Positions 50,037 to 58,372 of a stretch of 64,000 bases of DNA are shown one piece after another. This stretch comes from Sphingomonas oligoaromativorans (GTDB lineage Bacteria; Pseudomonadota; Alphaproteobacteria; Sphingomonadales; Sphingomonadaceae), in the NCBI RefSeq assembly GCF_011762195.1, contig NZ_JAASQK010000003.1, positions 186,001-250,000 of the forward strand, given 5' to 3'. The notes under the pieces were generated by a model. The model had not been told where the DNA came from. It saw only the letters and a list, made by a program, of their open reading frames with translations, and searched no databases. The translations under genes were made by a program, and so were the position numbers. Position 1 is the first letter of the stretch. The number at the start of each line of letters is the position of its first letter.

Positions 50037-50431
50037 ACGAACCCATGAAGATTCTGTGCGTCGACGACGATCATGACATCCGCACCATCGCGGTGATGGC
50101 GCTGGGGCTCGATCCGGGGATGGAGGTGCGCTCCGTCGGCTCGGGCATCGAGATGCTGGCGCTGCTCCGCTCCGCCCGCTGGCGACCGGACGCGATCCTG
50201 CTCGACGTGATGATGCCGGATATGGATGGCCCGGCCGCGCTCAAGGCGGTGCGCGCCTTCGCCGTCTACGCGAATCTGCCGGTGATCTTCATGACGGCGC
50301 GCGCCGGCAAGGCCGATATCGAGGCCTATCGCCGGATGGGCGTGCATGGCGTGATCGTGAAGCCCTTCAACCCCATCCACCTCGCCGACGAAGTGCGCGT
50401 GATGGTGGACAACCGGGCGCTCGCCCACTGA
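50033..50431 (+). CDS. Single-domain response regulator (CheY-like)
   Basis: 132 residues, one receiver only. The acidic pocket VDDD (10-13), phospho-acceptor D58 in LLDVMMPDMDG, the threonine of FMTARAG and K110 in VKPFNP are all present. Without an output domain it acts by protein contact or as a phosphate store. It overlaps the hybrid kinase by 4 bp and is the last gene of the regulator-kinase-receiver operon. Confidence 0.9.
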   Translation: MNEPMKILCVDDDHDIRTIAVMALGLDPGMEVRSVGSGIEMLALLRSARWRPDAILLDVMMPDMDGPAALKAVRAFAVYANLPVIFMTARAGKADIEAYRRMGVHGVIVKPFNPIHLADEVRVMVDNRALAH

Positions 50432-50458
50432 CGGGCGGCGCGCCGGCCTCCGGGCGCG

Positions 50459-50740
50459 TCAGCCTTCGCGGACGCGCTCGTGGTGATGGATCACCTCGTC
50501 GATGATGAAGCGCAGGAATTTCTCGGAGAAATCGGGATCGAGATGCGCCGCCTCGGCGAGGCCGCGCAGCCGGGCGATCTGCTGGCCCTCTCGGCCCGGA
50601 TCGGCCGGCGGCAGGCCCACGTCGGCCTTGTAGCGCCCCACCGCCTGCGTGACCTTGAAGCGCTCGGCCAAAAGGAACACGAGCGCCGCGTCGATATTGT
50701 CGATACTCTCGCGGTAGCGCTTGAGCGTGTCGTCGGTCAT
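50459..50740 (-). CDS. Chorismate mutase, AroQ type
   Basis: 93 residues, a monofunctional AroQ domain. LKRYRESIDNIDAALVFLLAERFKVTQAVGRYKAD gives the first long helix, with the catalytic arginine and lysine positions, and PADPGREGQQIARLRGLAEAAHLDPDFSEKFLRFI the rest (cited in part). It converts chorismate to prephenate for phenylalanine and tyrosine. The ATG at 50740 gives the standard N-terminus; earlier frames to 50827 run into a region with no similarity. It is transcribed away from ispB. Confidence 0.9.
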   Translation of the reverse strand: MTDDTLKRYRESIDNIDAALVFLLAERFKVTQAVGRYKADVGLPPADPGREGQQIARLRGLAEAAHLDPDFSEKFLRFIIDEVIHHHERVREG

Positions 50741-50847
50741 CCTGCGTGCGTCCTCCGGCAAAATCCCCCGCTCTCTTCGCGGGCGCCCGCCCGACATGCA
50801 AGCCTCGCTTGCCTTTATACGCATCAAGGCTCACAGGACGGCCCGAC

Positions 50848-51873
50848 ATGACCGCGACTGTCCATCCCCTCCACTCCGCCGCGCCGGGCACGCCCGCGCC
50901 CTCGCTCGATCCGCTGGTGGCGCTGATCGCGTCGGACATGAACCAGGTGAACACGGTGATCCTGGAGCGGATGCAGAGCGAGGTGCCGCTCATCCCGGAG
51001 CTGGCGGGTCATCTGATCGCCGGCGGCGGCAAGCGGATGCGCCCGATGCTGACGCTCGCCTGCGCGAAGCTGCTGGGGTATGGCGGCACGCGGCAGCATA
51101 AACTGGCCGCGACGGTCGAGTTCATCCACACCGCGACGCTGCTTCATGACGATGTCGTCGACGGCTCGGGGATGCGCCGCGGCCGCCGCACCGCCAACAT
51201 CATCTGGGGCAACCCGGCGAGCGTGCTGGTCGGCGATTTCCTGTTCTCGCGCGCCTTCGAGCTGATGGTCGAGGACGGCTCGCTGCGGGTGCTGCGCATC
51301 CTTTCCAACGCGTCCGCCGTGATCGCGGAGGGCGAGGTCGCCCAGCTCACCGCCCAGCGCCGCATCGAGACCGACGAGGAGCGCTATCTCGCGATCATCG
51401 GCGCCAAGACCGCCGCGCTGTTCGCCGCCGCCTGCCGCATCGCCGCCGTGGTCGCCGAGCGTGACGATGCCGACGAGGAGGCGCTGGACGCCTATGGCCG
51501 CAACCTCGGCATCGCCTTCCAGCTCGTCGACGACGCGATCGATTACGCGTCGGACGGCAACACGATGGGGAAGGACACCGGCGACGATTTCCGCGACGGC
51601 AAGGTGACGCTGCCCGTCATCCTCGCTTATGCGCGCGGCGACGACGTCCAGCGGAAGTTCTGGAAGGACGCGATCGAGGGCCGCCGCGTGTCGGACGAGG
51701 ATCTCGCCCATGCCAACGCCCTGCTCGAAGAGTCGAACGCCGTGGCCGACACGCTGGCCCGCGCCCGCCATTACGGCCAGCGCGCGATCGCGGCGCTCGG
51801 CCGCTTCCCGGACGGCCGAGCCAAGTCCGCGCTGATCGAAGCCGCCCAGTTCGCGGTGTCGCGCGCCTATTGA
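50848..51873 (+). CDS. ispB: Polyprenyl (octaprenyl/decaprenyl) diphosphate synthase
   Basis: 341 residues of the trans-isoprenyl diphosphate synthase family. The two aspartate-rich motifs are LLHDDVVD (first DDxxD) and LVDDAIDY (second); GGGKRMRPML binds the diphosphate. It builds the long side chain of ubiquinone from IPP and an allylic starter. The exact chain length (many sphingomonads use Q-10) cannot be read. The ATG at 50848 has AGGA about 10 bp upstream. Its last 7 bp overlap the convergent small membrane-protein gene. Confidence 0.92.
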   Translation: MTATVHPLHSAAPGTPAPSLDPLVALIASDMNQVNTVILERMQSEVPLIPELAGHLIAGGGKRMRPMLTLACAKLLGYGGTRQHKLAATVEFIHTATLLHDDVVDGSGMRRGRRTANIIWGNPASVLVGDFLFSRAFELMVEDGSLRVLRILSNASAVIAEGEVAQLTAQRRIETDEERYLAIIGAKTAALFAAACRIAAVVAERDDADEEALDAYGRNLGIAFQLVDDAIDYASDGNTMGKDTGDDFRDGKVTLPVILAYARGDDVQRKFWKDAIEGRRVSDEDLAHANALLEESNAVADTLARARHYGQRAIAALGRFPDGRAKSALIEAAQFAVSRAY

Positions 51874-52118
51874 GGCGGTCGGTCGGGCTGCTCGTAGGTG
51901 AGCATACCCACCAGGATATAGAGGGTCGCCAGCGCGATGCGCGCCGCCCACGCCACGGCGTTCGGAAGCCAGATGGTGGCGAGCAGGAGCAGCACGAGGC
52001 CCAGCGTCATCAGCCACGCCTGCCAGGCGAACGGAAAGGGCAGGAGGCCGCCCGCCGCATTCGGCTGGAACCAGCCATTGCCGCGGAGAGCGAGATAGAA
52101 TCGCGTCACCCAGTTCAT
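51867..52118 (-). CDS. Small two-helix membrane protein
   Basis: 83 residues. Two hydrophobic helices (about 30-50 and 55-75) follow an aromatic N-terminus (MNWVTRFYLALRGNGWFQ). The segment PNAAGGLLPFPFAWQAWL between them is distinctive, but I do not recognise a named family. The protein ends with YEQPDRPPQ in the cytoplasm or periplasm. The ATG is clear, and the gene stands alone between ispB and hrpB, transcribed leftward. Confidence 0.65.
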   Translation of the reverse strand: MNWVTRFYLALRGNGWFQPNAAGGLLPFPFAWQAWLMTLGLVLLLLATIWLPNAVAWAARIALATLYILVGMLTYEQPDRPPQ

Positions 52119-52199
52119 GCGGGCAGTCTGGGACGGGGCGGGGGCGGCGACAAGAGCCCGCGATGGACGCCCGCTCGCGACCGTCCTAAGCCGCTCGGC

Positions 52200-54665
52200 G
52201 TGACCGACCTGCCGATCCATGCCGTCCTTCCCGATCTCCTCGCCGCGCTCCGCGCCGGGCCGTCGGCCGTGCTGGTGGCGCCTCCGGGGGCGGGCAAGAC
52301 GACGGCGGTGGCACCGGCGCTGATCGGCGAGCCATGGTGTGCGGGCGAGGTGCTGCTGCTCTCGCCCCGCCGCCTCGCCGCGCGCGCGGCGGCCGAGCGG
52401 ATGGCGCAGCTCGCGGGCGAGCCGGTCGGCAAGACCTTCGGCTATGCGACCCGCCTCGATACGAAGCGATCGGCCGCCACCCGCGTCACGGTGCTGACCG
52501 AGGGCATTTTCCGCAACCGCATCCAGGCCGATCCCGAACTGGCGGGCGTTTCCGCCGTGCTGTTCGACGAGGTGCATGAGCGCAGCCTCGACAGTGACTT
52601 CGGCCTCGCGCTGGCGCTGGATGCGCAGGGGGCGCTCCGCCCCGATCTCCGACTGGTGGCGATGTCGGCGACGCTGGACGGCGAACGCTTCGCCCGGTTG
52701 ATGGGCGAGGGCACGCCGCTGATCGAGAGCGCCGGCCGCAGCTTCCCGATCGAGCATCGCCATCTCGGTCGCGATTCGAACCAGCGGATCGAGGACGCGA
52801 TGGCCGCCGCAATCCGGCAGGCGCTGGCCGACGAAGCGGAGGGCGGTCTGCTCGCCTTCCTGCCCGGCGTCGCCGAGATCGAGCGCACCGCCGAGCGGCT
52901 CGACCGTCTTCCGGCGAACATCCTTCTCCACCGCCTCCATGGCAGTCTCGACCCCGCCGAGCAGCGCGCCGCCATCGCCGCCGCGCCGGCGGGAGCGCGC
53001 AAGCTGGTGCTGGCGACGTCGATCGCGGAGACCAGCCTGACGCTCGACGGCGTGCGGATCGTTGTCGACTCCGGCCTTGCACGCCGGCCGCGCTACGATC
53101 GGGCGGCGGGCGTCACCCGCCTCTCCACCGAGCGGGTGAGCCAGGCCGCCGCGACCCAGCGCGCGGGCCGTGCCGGGCGTCAGGCGCCGGGTGTGGTCTA
53201 TCGCTTGTGGGAGGCCGCCGCGACCGCCGGCCTGCCGCCCTACGATCCGCCCGAGATTCTCGAAGCCGATCTCTCCACGCTGCTGCTCGATTGCGCGATC
53301 TGGGGCGTGGCCGATCCGGCGCGGCTCCGCTGGCTCGACGTGCCGCCTGCCGCCGCCGTGGCGGAGGCGCGGGGGCGGCTCGCCTCGCTCGGCGCGATCG
53401 ATGCCGACGGGCGGCCGACCGCGCATGGCCGCGCCATCGCCGCACTGCCGCTCCCGCCGCGGCTCGGGCATATGCTCGTGGCGGCCGCGCCTCTGAGGCT
53501 GGCCGGCGTGGCGGGCGAAGTGGCGGCGCTGCTCTCCGAACGCGGGCTGGGCGGCGATGCGCCCGATCTCGCGCAGCGGCTCCAGCGCTGGCGGGGCGAG
53601 CGCGGCAAGCGGGCTGAGGCGGCGCGGGGCCTCGCCTGGCGCTGGGCGAAGCTGGTCGGCGGCGATGCGGCGCATGGCCCGGTCGATGGCGAGGAGGTCG
53701 CGACCTGCGTGGCGCTCGCCTACCCGGACCGGATCGCGCGCCGCCGCGACACCTCGGGCGAGACATGGGCGAGCGCGGGCGGTCGCGGCTTCAGGCTCGA
53801 TCCGCTGTCGCCCCTCGCGCGCGAGGCGTGGCTCGCCGTCGCCGAGACGCAGGGCATCGCCGCGGGCGCCCGCATCCTCTCCGCCGCGACCATCGAGCGG
53901 GCGACCATCGAACGCCTCTATGGCGATCGCATCGAGGCGGTCCGCTCCGTTCGGTTCGATCCGGCGACCGGCGGCATCGTCGCCACCCGCGAGCGGCGGC
54001 TCGGCCAGCTTCGGCTGGGTGGCGGCCCGGACGACAAGCCCGACCCGGAGGCCGTCGCCGCCGCGCTCGTCGAGGGCGTGCGAGCCGGGGGGCTCGGCCT
54101 GCTGGGCTGGCCCGAAGGCGTCGCCCGCCTGCGCGAGCGGGCCGCCTTCGCGCGGAGGTTCGATCCCGCACTCGCCGATCTCTCCGACGAGGCGCTGCTC
54201 GTTGGGCTCGACGACTGGCTGCCCGCGCTGGTCGAGGGGCGGCGGCGGCTCGATGCGATCCCGGCGGGCGACATCGCCAATGCCATCGACGGGCTCATCG
54301 GCTGGGACGGGCGCCGCACCGTCGACCGGCTGGCGCCGGACCGGCTCTCGACTCCGGCCGGCAGCTCGCATCCCATCGACTATGCCGCCGATGGCGGGCC
54401 GACCGTCGAGCTGCGGCCGCAGGCTCTGTTCGGCCTTTCCGTTCACCCGACCGTCGGGGGCGGGCAGGTGCCGATTATCCTCTCGCTCACCTCGCCGGCG
54501 GGGCGGCCGATCCAGACCACGCGCGACCTGCCCGGTTTCTGGGCGGGAAGCTGGTCCGCCGTCGCCAAGGAGATGCGCGGCCGCTACCCGCGCCATCCGT
54601 GGCCCGACGATCCCGCCGCCGCCGATCCGACGCTGCGCACCAAGAAGGCGTCCCGGCGGACTTGA
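52200..54665 (+). CDS. hrpB: ATP-dependent helicase HrpB
   Basis: 821 residues, matching HrpB. Motif I is PPGAGKTTAV (about 28-37), motif II is FDEVHERSLDSDF (DEVH rather than DEAH), motif III is SATLD, and motif VI is QRAGRAGRQAPG; the HrpB-specific C-terminal domain ends WPDDPAAADPT. HrpB belongs to the DEAH-box RNA helicases, but its role in bacteria is poorly defined. The GTG at 52200 is the only start giving this N-terminus. The gene stands alone. Confidence 0.92.
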   Translation: MTDLPIHAVLPDLLAALRAGPSAVLVAPPGAGKTTAVAPALIGEPWCAGEVLLLSPRRLAARAAAERMAQLAGEPVGKTFGYATRLDTKRSAATRVTVLTEGIFRNRIQADPELAGVSAVLFDEVHERSLDSDFGLALALDAQGALRPDLRLVAMSATLDGERFARLMGEGTPLIESAGRSFPIEHRHLGRDSNQRIEDAMAAAIRQALADEAEGGLLAFLPGVAEIERTAERLDRLPANILLHRLHGSLDPAEQRAAIAAAPAGARKLVLATSIAETSLTLDGVRIVVDSGLARRPRYDRAAGVTRLSTERVSQAAATQRAGRAGRQAPGVVYRLWEAAATAGLPPYDPPEILEADLSTLLLDCAIWGVADPARLRWLDVPPAAAVAEARGRLASLGAIDADGRPTAHGRAIAALPLPPRLGHMLVAAAPLRLAGVAGEVAALLSERGLGGDAPDLAQRLQRWRGERGKRAEAARGLAWRWAKLVGGDAAHGPVDGEEVATCVALAYPDRIARRRDTSGETWASAGGRGFRLDPLSPLAREAWLAVAETQGIAAGARILSAATIERATIERLYGDRIEAVRSVRFDPATGGIVATRERRLGQLRLGGGPDDKPDPEAVAAALVEGVRAGGLGLLGWPEGVARLRERAAFARRFDPALADLSDEALLVGLDDWLPALVEGRRRLDAIPAGDIANAIDGLIGWDGRRTVDRLAPDRLSTPAGSSHPIDYAADGGPTVELRPQALFGLSVHPTVGGGQVPIILSLTSPAGRPIQTTRDLPGFWAGSWSAVAKEMRGRYPRHPWPDDPAAADPTLRTKKASRRT

Positions 54666-54738
54666 CCACGCCGGGCTTGACGGGGGCTTGCCCCGTGCGG
54701 CAAGCGCTCCCCAAGCAAGAATCCCCGAGGAAACGACA

Positions 54739-55044
54739 ATGGCCGCGCGCATCTATCAGCGGATCAAGAATGCCATGCAGTCGGGCCGCGCCCGTGTCGG
54801 CACCTGGACGCTCGAGTTCGAGCCGGCCGAGGCGAAGAAGCCCGATCCGCTCACCGGCTGGGCGGGCTCCGGCGACACCAACGAGCAGGTGCGCCTGACC
54901 TTCCCGTCGCTGGAGGCGGCCAGGGCCTATGCCGATCAGTACGGCATCGCCGTGAGCGTGGTGACGGGGCCTGAGCGCACGCTGAAGCTCCAGACCTATG
55001 CCGAGAATTTCGCGGTCGGCCCGATCACGCCCGCCGGCGAGTAA
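54739..55044 (+). CDS. NDUFS4-like complex I accessory protein
   Basis: 101 residues. ARIYQRIKNAMQSGRARVGTW opens the domain, TGWAGSGDTNEQVRLTFPS is its core motif, and AYADQYGIAV with NFAVGPITP end it. This is the ETC complex I subunit (NDUFS4, 18-kDa) family, which in alphaproteobacteria is an accessory subunit of NADH:quinone oxidoreductase, present although the nuo genes are elsewhere. The ATG has GAGGAAA about 6 bp upstream. It is separated from hrpB by 73 bp. Confidence 0.9.
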   Translation: MAARIYQRIKNAMQSGRARVGTWTLEFEPAEAKKPDPLTGWAGSGDTNEQVRLTFPSLEAARAYADQYGIAVSVVTGPERTLKLQTYAENFAVGPITPAGE

Positions 55045-55083
55045 GTCTCCTTCAGGCCGCGAAGGCCGTTTTGCTGTCCGGCG

Positions 55084-55620
55084 TCAGGCGCTCGCGAGGA
55101 TTCCCGCGCCGAGCAGCAACAGCAGCTTCACATCCGCCATCACGCCCGCCGCGCGGCGTTCGGCGAGGAACTGCGCCACATGCGCCAGCGGCACGCGGTG
55201 GACGGTGATGTTCTCGCCCTCGACGCCACCGCCCTCATGCACCTTGGTGAGCCCGACGGCGCGGACCAGGGTGAACGTCTCCGATACCATGCCGGGCGAG
55301 GAGGCGAACTCGCCGATCGTCTCGATCCGGTCGGCGCGGTAGCCGGTCTCTTCCTCCAGCTCGCGCGCGGCGGCGGCCTCGACCGGCTCGCCCTCGGTCT
55401 CGTCGCCGACGAGACCGGCGGGGACTTCGAGACACCGGCGGCCGAGCGGCACGCGATATTGCTCGACCAGCAGCACATGGCCGTCGTCCACCGCGACGAT
55501 CACGGCGGCGCGGACGTTGCGCGTGCGGCCGACATATTCCCATTTGCCGCGCGTCTTGGCGGCGATGAAGCGGCCCGCCCAGCGAATCTCCTCGGGGGCG
55601 GTGAAATCGGGATCGGTCAT
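55084..55620 (-). CDS. NUDIX hydrolase, ADP-ribose pyrophosphatase-like
   Basis: 178 residues. The NUDIX box GDETEGEPVEAAAARELEEETG (cited in part) matches GX5EX7REUXEEXG, and LVEQYRVPLGRRCLEVPAGLV is typical of ADP-ribose pyrophosphatases, as is the SPGMVSETFTLV stretch after it. It cleaves ADP-ribose and similar nucleoside diphosphates. It overlaps the second TPM gene by 4 bp and is the last gene of lemA-TPM-TPM-NUDIX. Confidence 0.9.
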   Translation of the reverse strand: MTDPDFTAPEEIRWAGRFIAAKTRGKWEYVGRTRNVRAAVIVAVDDGHVLLVEQYRVPLGRRCLEVPAGLVGDETEGEPVEAAAARELEEETGYRADRIETIGEFASSPGMVSETFTLVRAVGLTKVHEGGGVEGENITVHRVPLAHVAQFLAERRAAGVMADVKLLLLLGAGILASA

Positions 55621-56288
55621 AGGAGGATCAGGCGGTCCGGCAGTTCGTTGCTGTCGTCGGGCGAGCGGGGGAAATGTGTCGCAAGCACCTGCCCGATCTT
55701 CTCGACCGACGCCACCATGCCGTCGCCCGGCCGCCCGTCGCGCACGGCGGAGAGCAGGGCGGCCATCGCCTCGCCCCATGTCTCGGGCGTGACCCTGGCG
55801 TTGATCGCGGCGTCTGCGACGATCTCGGCGCGATGCTCGGCGAGGCTCAAATAGAGCAGCACGCCGGTCTTGGCGCGGGTGCGGTTCTCGGTGGCGAGGC
55901 GGAAGAGGAGGAGCGCGCGGCGGCGCACCCGGCGCGCCTTGGTCGAGGCCGGGACAAGCGCGAAGCGGATCGCCTTCAGCCCGAAGATCCAGCGCGCGAC
56001 GAGGAACTTCACCAGCACCATCGCCAGCAGCGCGGTCATCAGTTCGCGCGGCGTCCAGATCAGCCAGCCGCCCGTGATCCGGTCCAGCAGGCCGATGAAG
56101 AATCCCGGCGCCGCCGCCACCACCGCCAGCGCGAGGAAGGCGACCAGCAGCGCCCAGTGCAGCACCGCGTCATGATAGGCGTCGGAGAAGTTGGAGACGA
56201 CGGTGACGATCTCGCCGTCGCTGTCCGCCTCGGCGCGGGTCACGGCCTCGCCGACGCGGATACGGTCCTGCTCGCTGAGCTTCATCAT
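55617..56288 (-). CDS. TPM-domain membrane protein
   Basis: 223 residues. A TPM-like segment (VGEAVTRAEADSDGEIVTVVSNFSD) precedes two hydrophobic helices (about 47-67 and 83-102) and a second TPM half with AEHRAEIVADAAINARV and ELPDRLILL. The two ATG codons at 56288 and 56285 have GAGGGG just upstream; a GTG at 56297 overlaps the previous stop. It is a paralogue of the gene before it, and both follow lemA. The function of TPM proteins in bacteria is unclear; some aid photosystem II assembly in plants. Confidence 0.85.
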   Translation of the reverse strand: MMKLSEQDRIRVGEAVTRAEADSDGEIVTVVSNFSDAYHDAVLHWALLVAFLALAVVAAAPGFFIGLLDRITGGWLIWTPRELMTALLAMVLVKFLVARWIFGLKAIRFALVPASTKARRVRRRALLLFRLATENRTRAKTGVLLYLSLAEHRAEIVADAAINARVTPETWGEAMAALLSAVRDGRPGDGMVASVEKIGQVLATHFPRSPDDSNELPDRLILL

Positions 56289-56293
56289 GCCCC

Positions 56294-57166
56294 TCACCAG
56301 CTACCCGACGATCCGCCGCCGCCGAAGGAGCCTCCTCCGCCGCCGGTGAAGCCGCCGCCGCCCCAGCCGCCGTCGCCGCCGTCGGACGAACCGCCGCCGC
56401 CACCGCTGTCCCAGCCGCTCCATCCGCCGCCCCGGCCCCGGTCGCTCAGCGCATCGGCGGCGGCCCAGAGGAAGATCGGCCAGTTGCTGCCGCCATAACG
56501 CGCGCCGTATCGGCGGCGGCTGAACAGGCCGCCCAGCACCACCCAGCCGATGACGATGATCGGGATCAGCGCGCCCAGCGGCACGCCGCCTTCGCCCGAT
56601 CGCTTATGCGCCTTGTCATAGGCCGCGACCGCCGCCTGCTCCTTGGCGCGGGCCTGATCGTCGGGGACGGAGAGGATGTCGATGATCGCATCCGCGCCCG
56701 CATCGATGCCGCCGGGCAGGTCGCCGGCCTTGAAGGCGGGGCGGAGCTTGGTGTTGACGATGACGCTCGAATAGGCGTCGGTCAGCACGCCTTCGAGGCC
56801 GTAGCCGACCTCGATCCGCATCTTGCGGTCGTTGGGCGCGACGATCAGGATCGCGCCGTTGTTGGCGCCCTTGAGCCCCACGCCCCACGCCCGGCCGAGC
56901 TTGTAGCCATAATCCGCGATGTCGTCGCCGCCGAGATCGGGAATGGTGGCGACGACGAGCTGGCGGCTGGTCTTCTGCTGGAAGGCCTCCAGCTTCTGCT
57001 CCAGCGCGGCCTTGCGGTCTGCGGGGAGGATGTTGGCGGCATCCACCACCAGCCCCGTGAACGCGGGGAAGCTCTGCGCGAAGGCGGGCGTCGCCATCAG
57101 CAGGAGCAGCATCGCCACCGCGCCCGCGAAGGCGGCGCGGAGACGGGGCAGGGGGGATGCGCGCAT
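56294..57166 (-). CDS. TPM-domain protein with glycine-rich tail (YgcG family)
   Basis: 290 residues. A signal peptide (ATPAFA) is followed by the TPM domain: FTGLVVDAANILPADRKAALEQKLEAF, NNGAILIVAPNDRKMRIEVGYGLEG. One transmembrane helix lies at about 200-220, and the last 60 residues are almost only Gly, Ser, Asp and Trp, ending GGGGSSGSW. This is the YgcG layout. It lies 8 bp after lemA and couples to the second TPM gene, the usual lemA-ygcG pairing. Confidence 0.9.
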   Translation of the reverse strand: MRASPLPRLRAAFAGAVAMLLLLMATPAFAQSFPAFTGLVVDAANILPADRKAALEQKLEAFQQKTSRQLVVATIPDLGGDDIADYGYKLGRAWGVGLKGANNGAILIVAPNDRKMRIEVGYGLEGVLTDAYSSVIVNTKLRPAFKAGDLPGGIDAGADAIIDILSVPDDQARAKEQAAVAAYDKAHKRSGEGGVPLGALIPIIVIGWVVLGGLFSRRRYGARYGGSNWPIFLWAAADALSDRGRGGGWSGWDSGGGGGSSDGGDGGWGGGGFTGGGGGSFGGGGSSGSW

Positions 57167-57174
57167 GGCCTTCG

Positions 57175-57762
57175 TCAGAAGCTGACCTTCGGCGCCGCCT
57201 CGGCATTGGGGGCGGTCGCCGTGAAGGGCGTGATCGGCTTGGCGCCGTAGATGATCTTCGCCGTGATCGTATCCGGGAAGGTGCGGATGCGGGTGTTATA
57301 GGCCTGCACCGCCGCATTATAGTCGCTCCGCGCGACGGCGATGCGGTTCTCGGTGCCTTCGAGCTGGCTCTGGAGCGCGAGGAAGTTCTGGTCCGCCTGG
57401 AGCTGCGGATAGCTCTCCTGCACCGCCAGCAGGCGGCCGAGCGCGCCCGAAAGCTGGTTCTGCGCGTCCTGGAAGGCCTTCACCTTCGCCGGATCCTTGA
57501 GATCGTCGGCGGAGACGGTGATCGAGGTCGCCTTGGCGCGCGCCTCGGTCACGCCTTCCAGCGTCTGCTGCTCGTGCGTGGCATAACCCTTCACGGTGGC
57601 GACGAGGTTGGGGATCAGATCGGCGCGGCGCTGATACTGGTTCTGCACGTCGGCCCACTTGGCCTTGGCATTTTCATCGGCGGTGGGGATCGCGTTCACG
57701 CCGCAGCCGGCGAGTGCGATCGCGGCGAGCGGGGCAGCGAGGGAGAGGCGGCGAAACATCAT
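57175..57762 (-). CDS. lemA: LemA family lipoprotein
   Basis: 195 residues. A lipobox LALAGC-like AIALAGC places the lipidated cysteine at 20. The LemA coiled-coil domain begins KWADVQNQYQRRADLIPNLVATVKGYA and continues QESYPQLQADQNFLALQSQLEGTENRIAVAR (cited in part). LemA proteins are membrane-anchored and of unknown function, usually beside TPM genes as here. The ATG at 57762 (or 57759) has GGAG about 9 bp upstream. It heads the leftward operon and diverges from mscL. Confidence 0.92.
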   Translation of the reverse strand: MMFRRLSLAAPLAAIALAGCGVNAIPTADENAKAKWADVQNQYQRRADLIPNLVATVKGYATHEQQTLEGVTEARAKATSITVSADDLKDPAKVKAFQDAQNQLSGALGRLLAVQESYPQLQADQNFLALQSQLEGTENRIAVARSDYNAAVQAYNTRIRTFPDTITAKIIYGAKPITPFTATAPNAEAAPKVSF

Positions 57763-57856
57763 GCGTCGGAACTCCACGAGGCGTCTGATCCCGGCAATAC
57801 ACTGCCGGCAGGGGGGCCGCAACGTGTCGTCTTGTGCCTGTCGGGCGATCGGTCCA

Positions 57857-57870
57857 CCCTGACGTCAGGG
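57857..57870. promoter_or_regulatory. Perfect 14-bp palindrome upstream of mscL
   Basis: CCCTGACGTCAGGG is its own reverse complement, 24 bp before the mscL start codon in the 131-bp gap shared with lemA. Palindromes of this size are plausible protein-binding sites and could act on either gene. No regulator is known from the sequence. Confidence 0.35.
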
Positions 57871-57893
57871 CACGAACGACAAGGAGGGCGGCC

Positions 57894-58322
57894 ATGTTCA
57901 AGGAATTCAGGGATTTCATCAATCGCGGCAACGTTATGGATCTGGCCGTCGCGGTCATTATCGGCGCCGCGTTCGGCAAGATCGTCACCTCGCTGACCGA
58001 CGACATCATCATGCCGGTGGTCGGCAAGCTCTTCGGCGGCCTCGATTTTTCGGGCTATTTCATCCAGCTCGGCCCGGTGCCGGAGAAATATACCGGCTCG
58101 CTCACCGATTATGCCGCGCTCAAGAAAGCGGGCGTGCCGCTGCTCGGCTATGGCGAGTTCATCACGCAGGCGGTCGATTTCCTCATCATCGCCTTCATCA
58201 TCTTCCTGCTGGTCCGCGCGGTGAACCGTGCCATGCCCAAGGCGCCGGAAGCGCCGGCCACCGAAGCCGCCGACGTCACGCTGCTGCGCGAGATTCGCGA
58301 CGAGCTGCGCAAGCGCGGCTGA
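57894..58322 (+). CDS. mscL: Large-conductance mechanosensitive channel
   Basis: 142 residues. The N-terminal helix MFKEFRDFINRGNVMDLAVA and the first transmembrane stretch VMDLAVAVIIGAAFGKIV are nearly family consensus; the second helix is ITQAVDFLIIAFIIFLLVRAVN, and the C-terminal bundle is LLREIRDELRKRG. A pentameric channel that opens under membrane tension and releases solutes in osmotic downshock. AAGGAGG lies 6 bp before the ATG. It is transcribed away from lemA. Confidence 0.95.
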   Translation: MFKEFRDFINRGNVMDLAVAVIIGAAFGKIVTSLTDDIIMPVVGKLFGGLDFSGYFIQLGPVPEKYTGSLTDYAALKKAGVPLLGYGEFITQAVDFLIIAFIIFLLVRAVNRAMPKAPEAPATEAADVTLLREIRDELRKRG

Positions 58323-58337
58323 GCGGGCGATGCGCGG

Positions 58338-58366
58338 TTGCACGGGCGGCCGCGCACCCCTATATC
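58338..58366 (+). promoter_or_regulatory. Sigma70-like promoter of ssrA
   Basis: TTGCAC (58338-58343), a 17-bp spacer, then TATATC (58361-58366). Transcription would start about 58373, at the base of the first ssrA hairpin. The spacing is ideal and the boxes are close to the consensus used by vegetative promoters. Confidence 0.65.
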
Positions 58367-58372
58367 CGGTGG

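Noticed and set aside
51867-54752. Open frame of 961 codons antisense to hrpB
   Set aside because: Only its last 84 codons (51867-52118) look like a protein. The rest is the complement of the helicase and has low-complexity, Arg-rich sequence.
56300-56420. GC-rich trinucleotide-like repeat tract
   Set aside because: It encodes the glycine-rich tail of the TPM protein in frame; there is no independent repeat unit.
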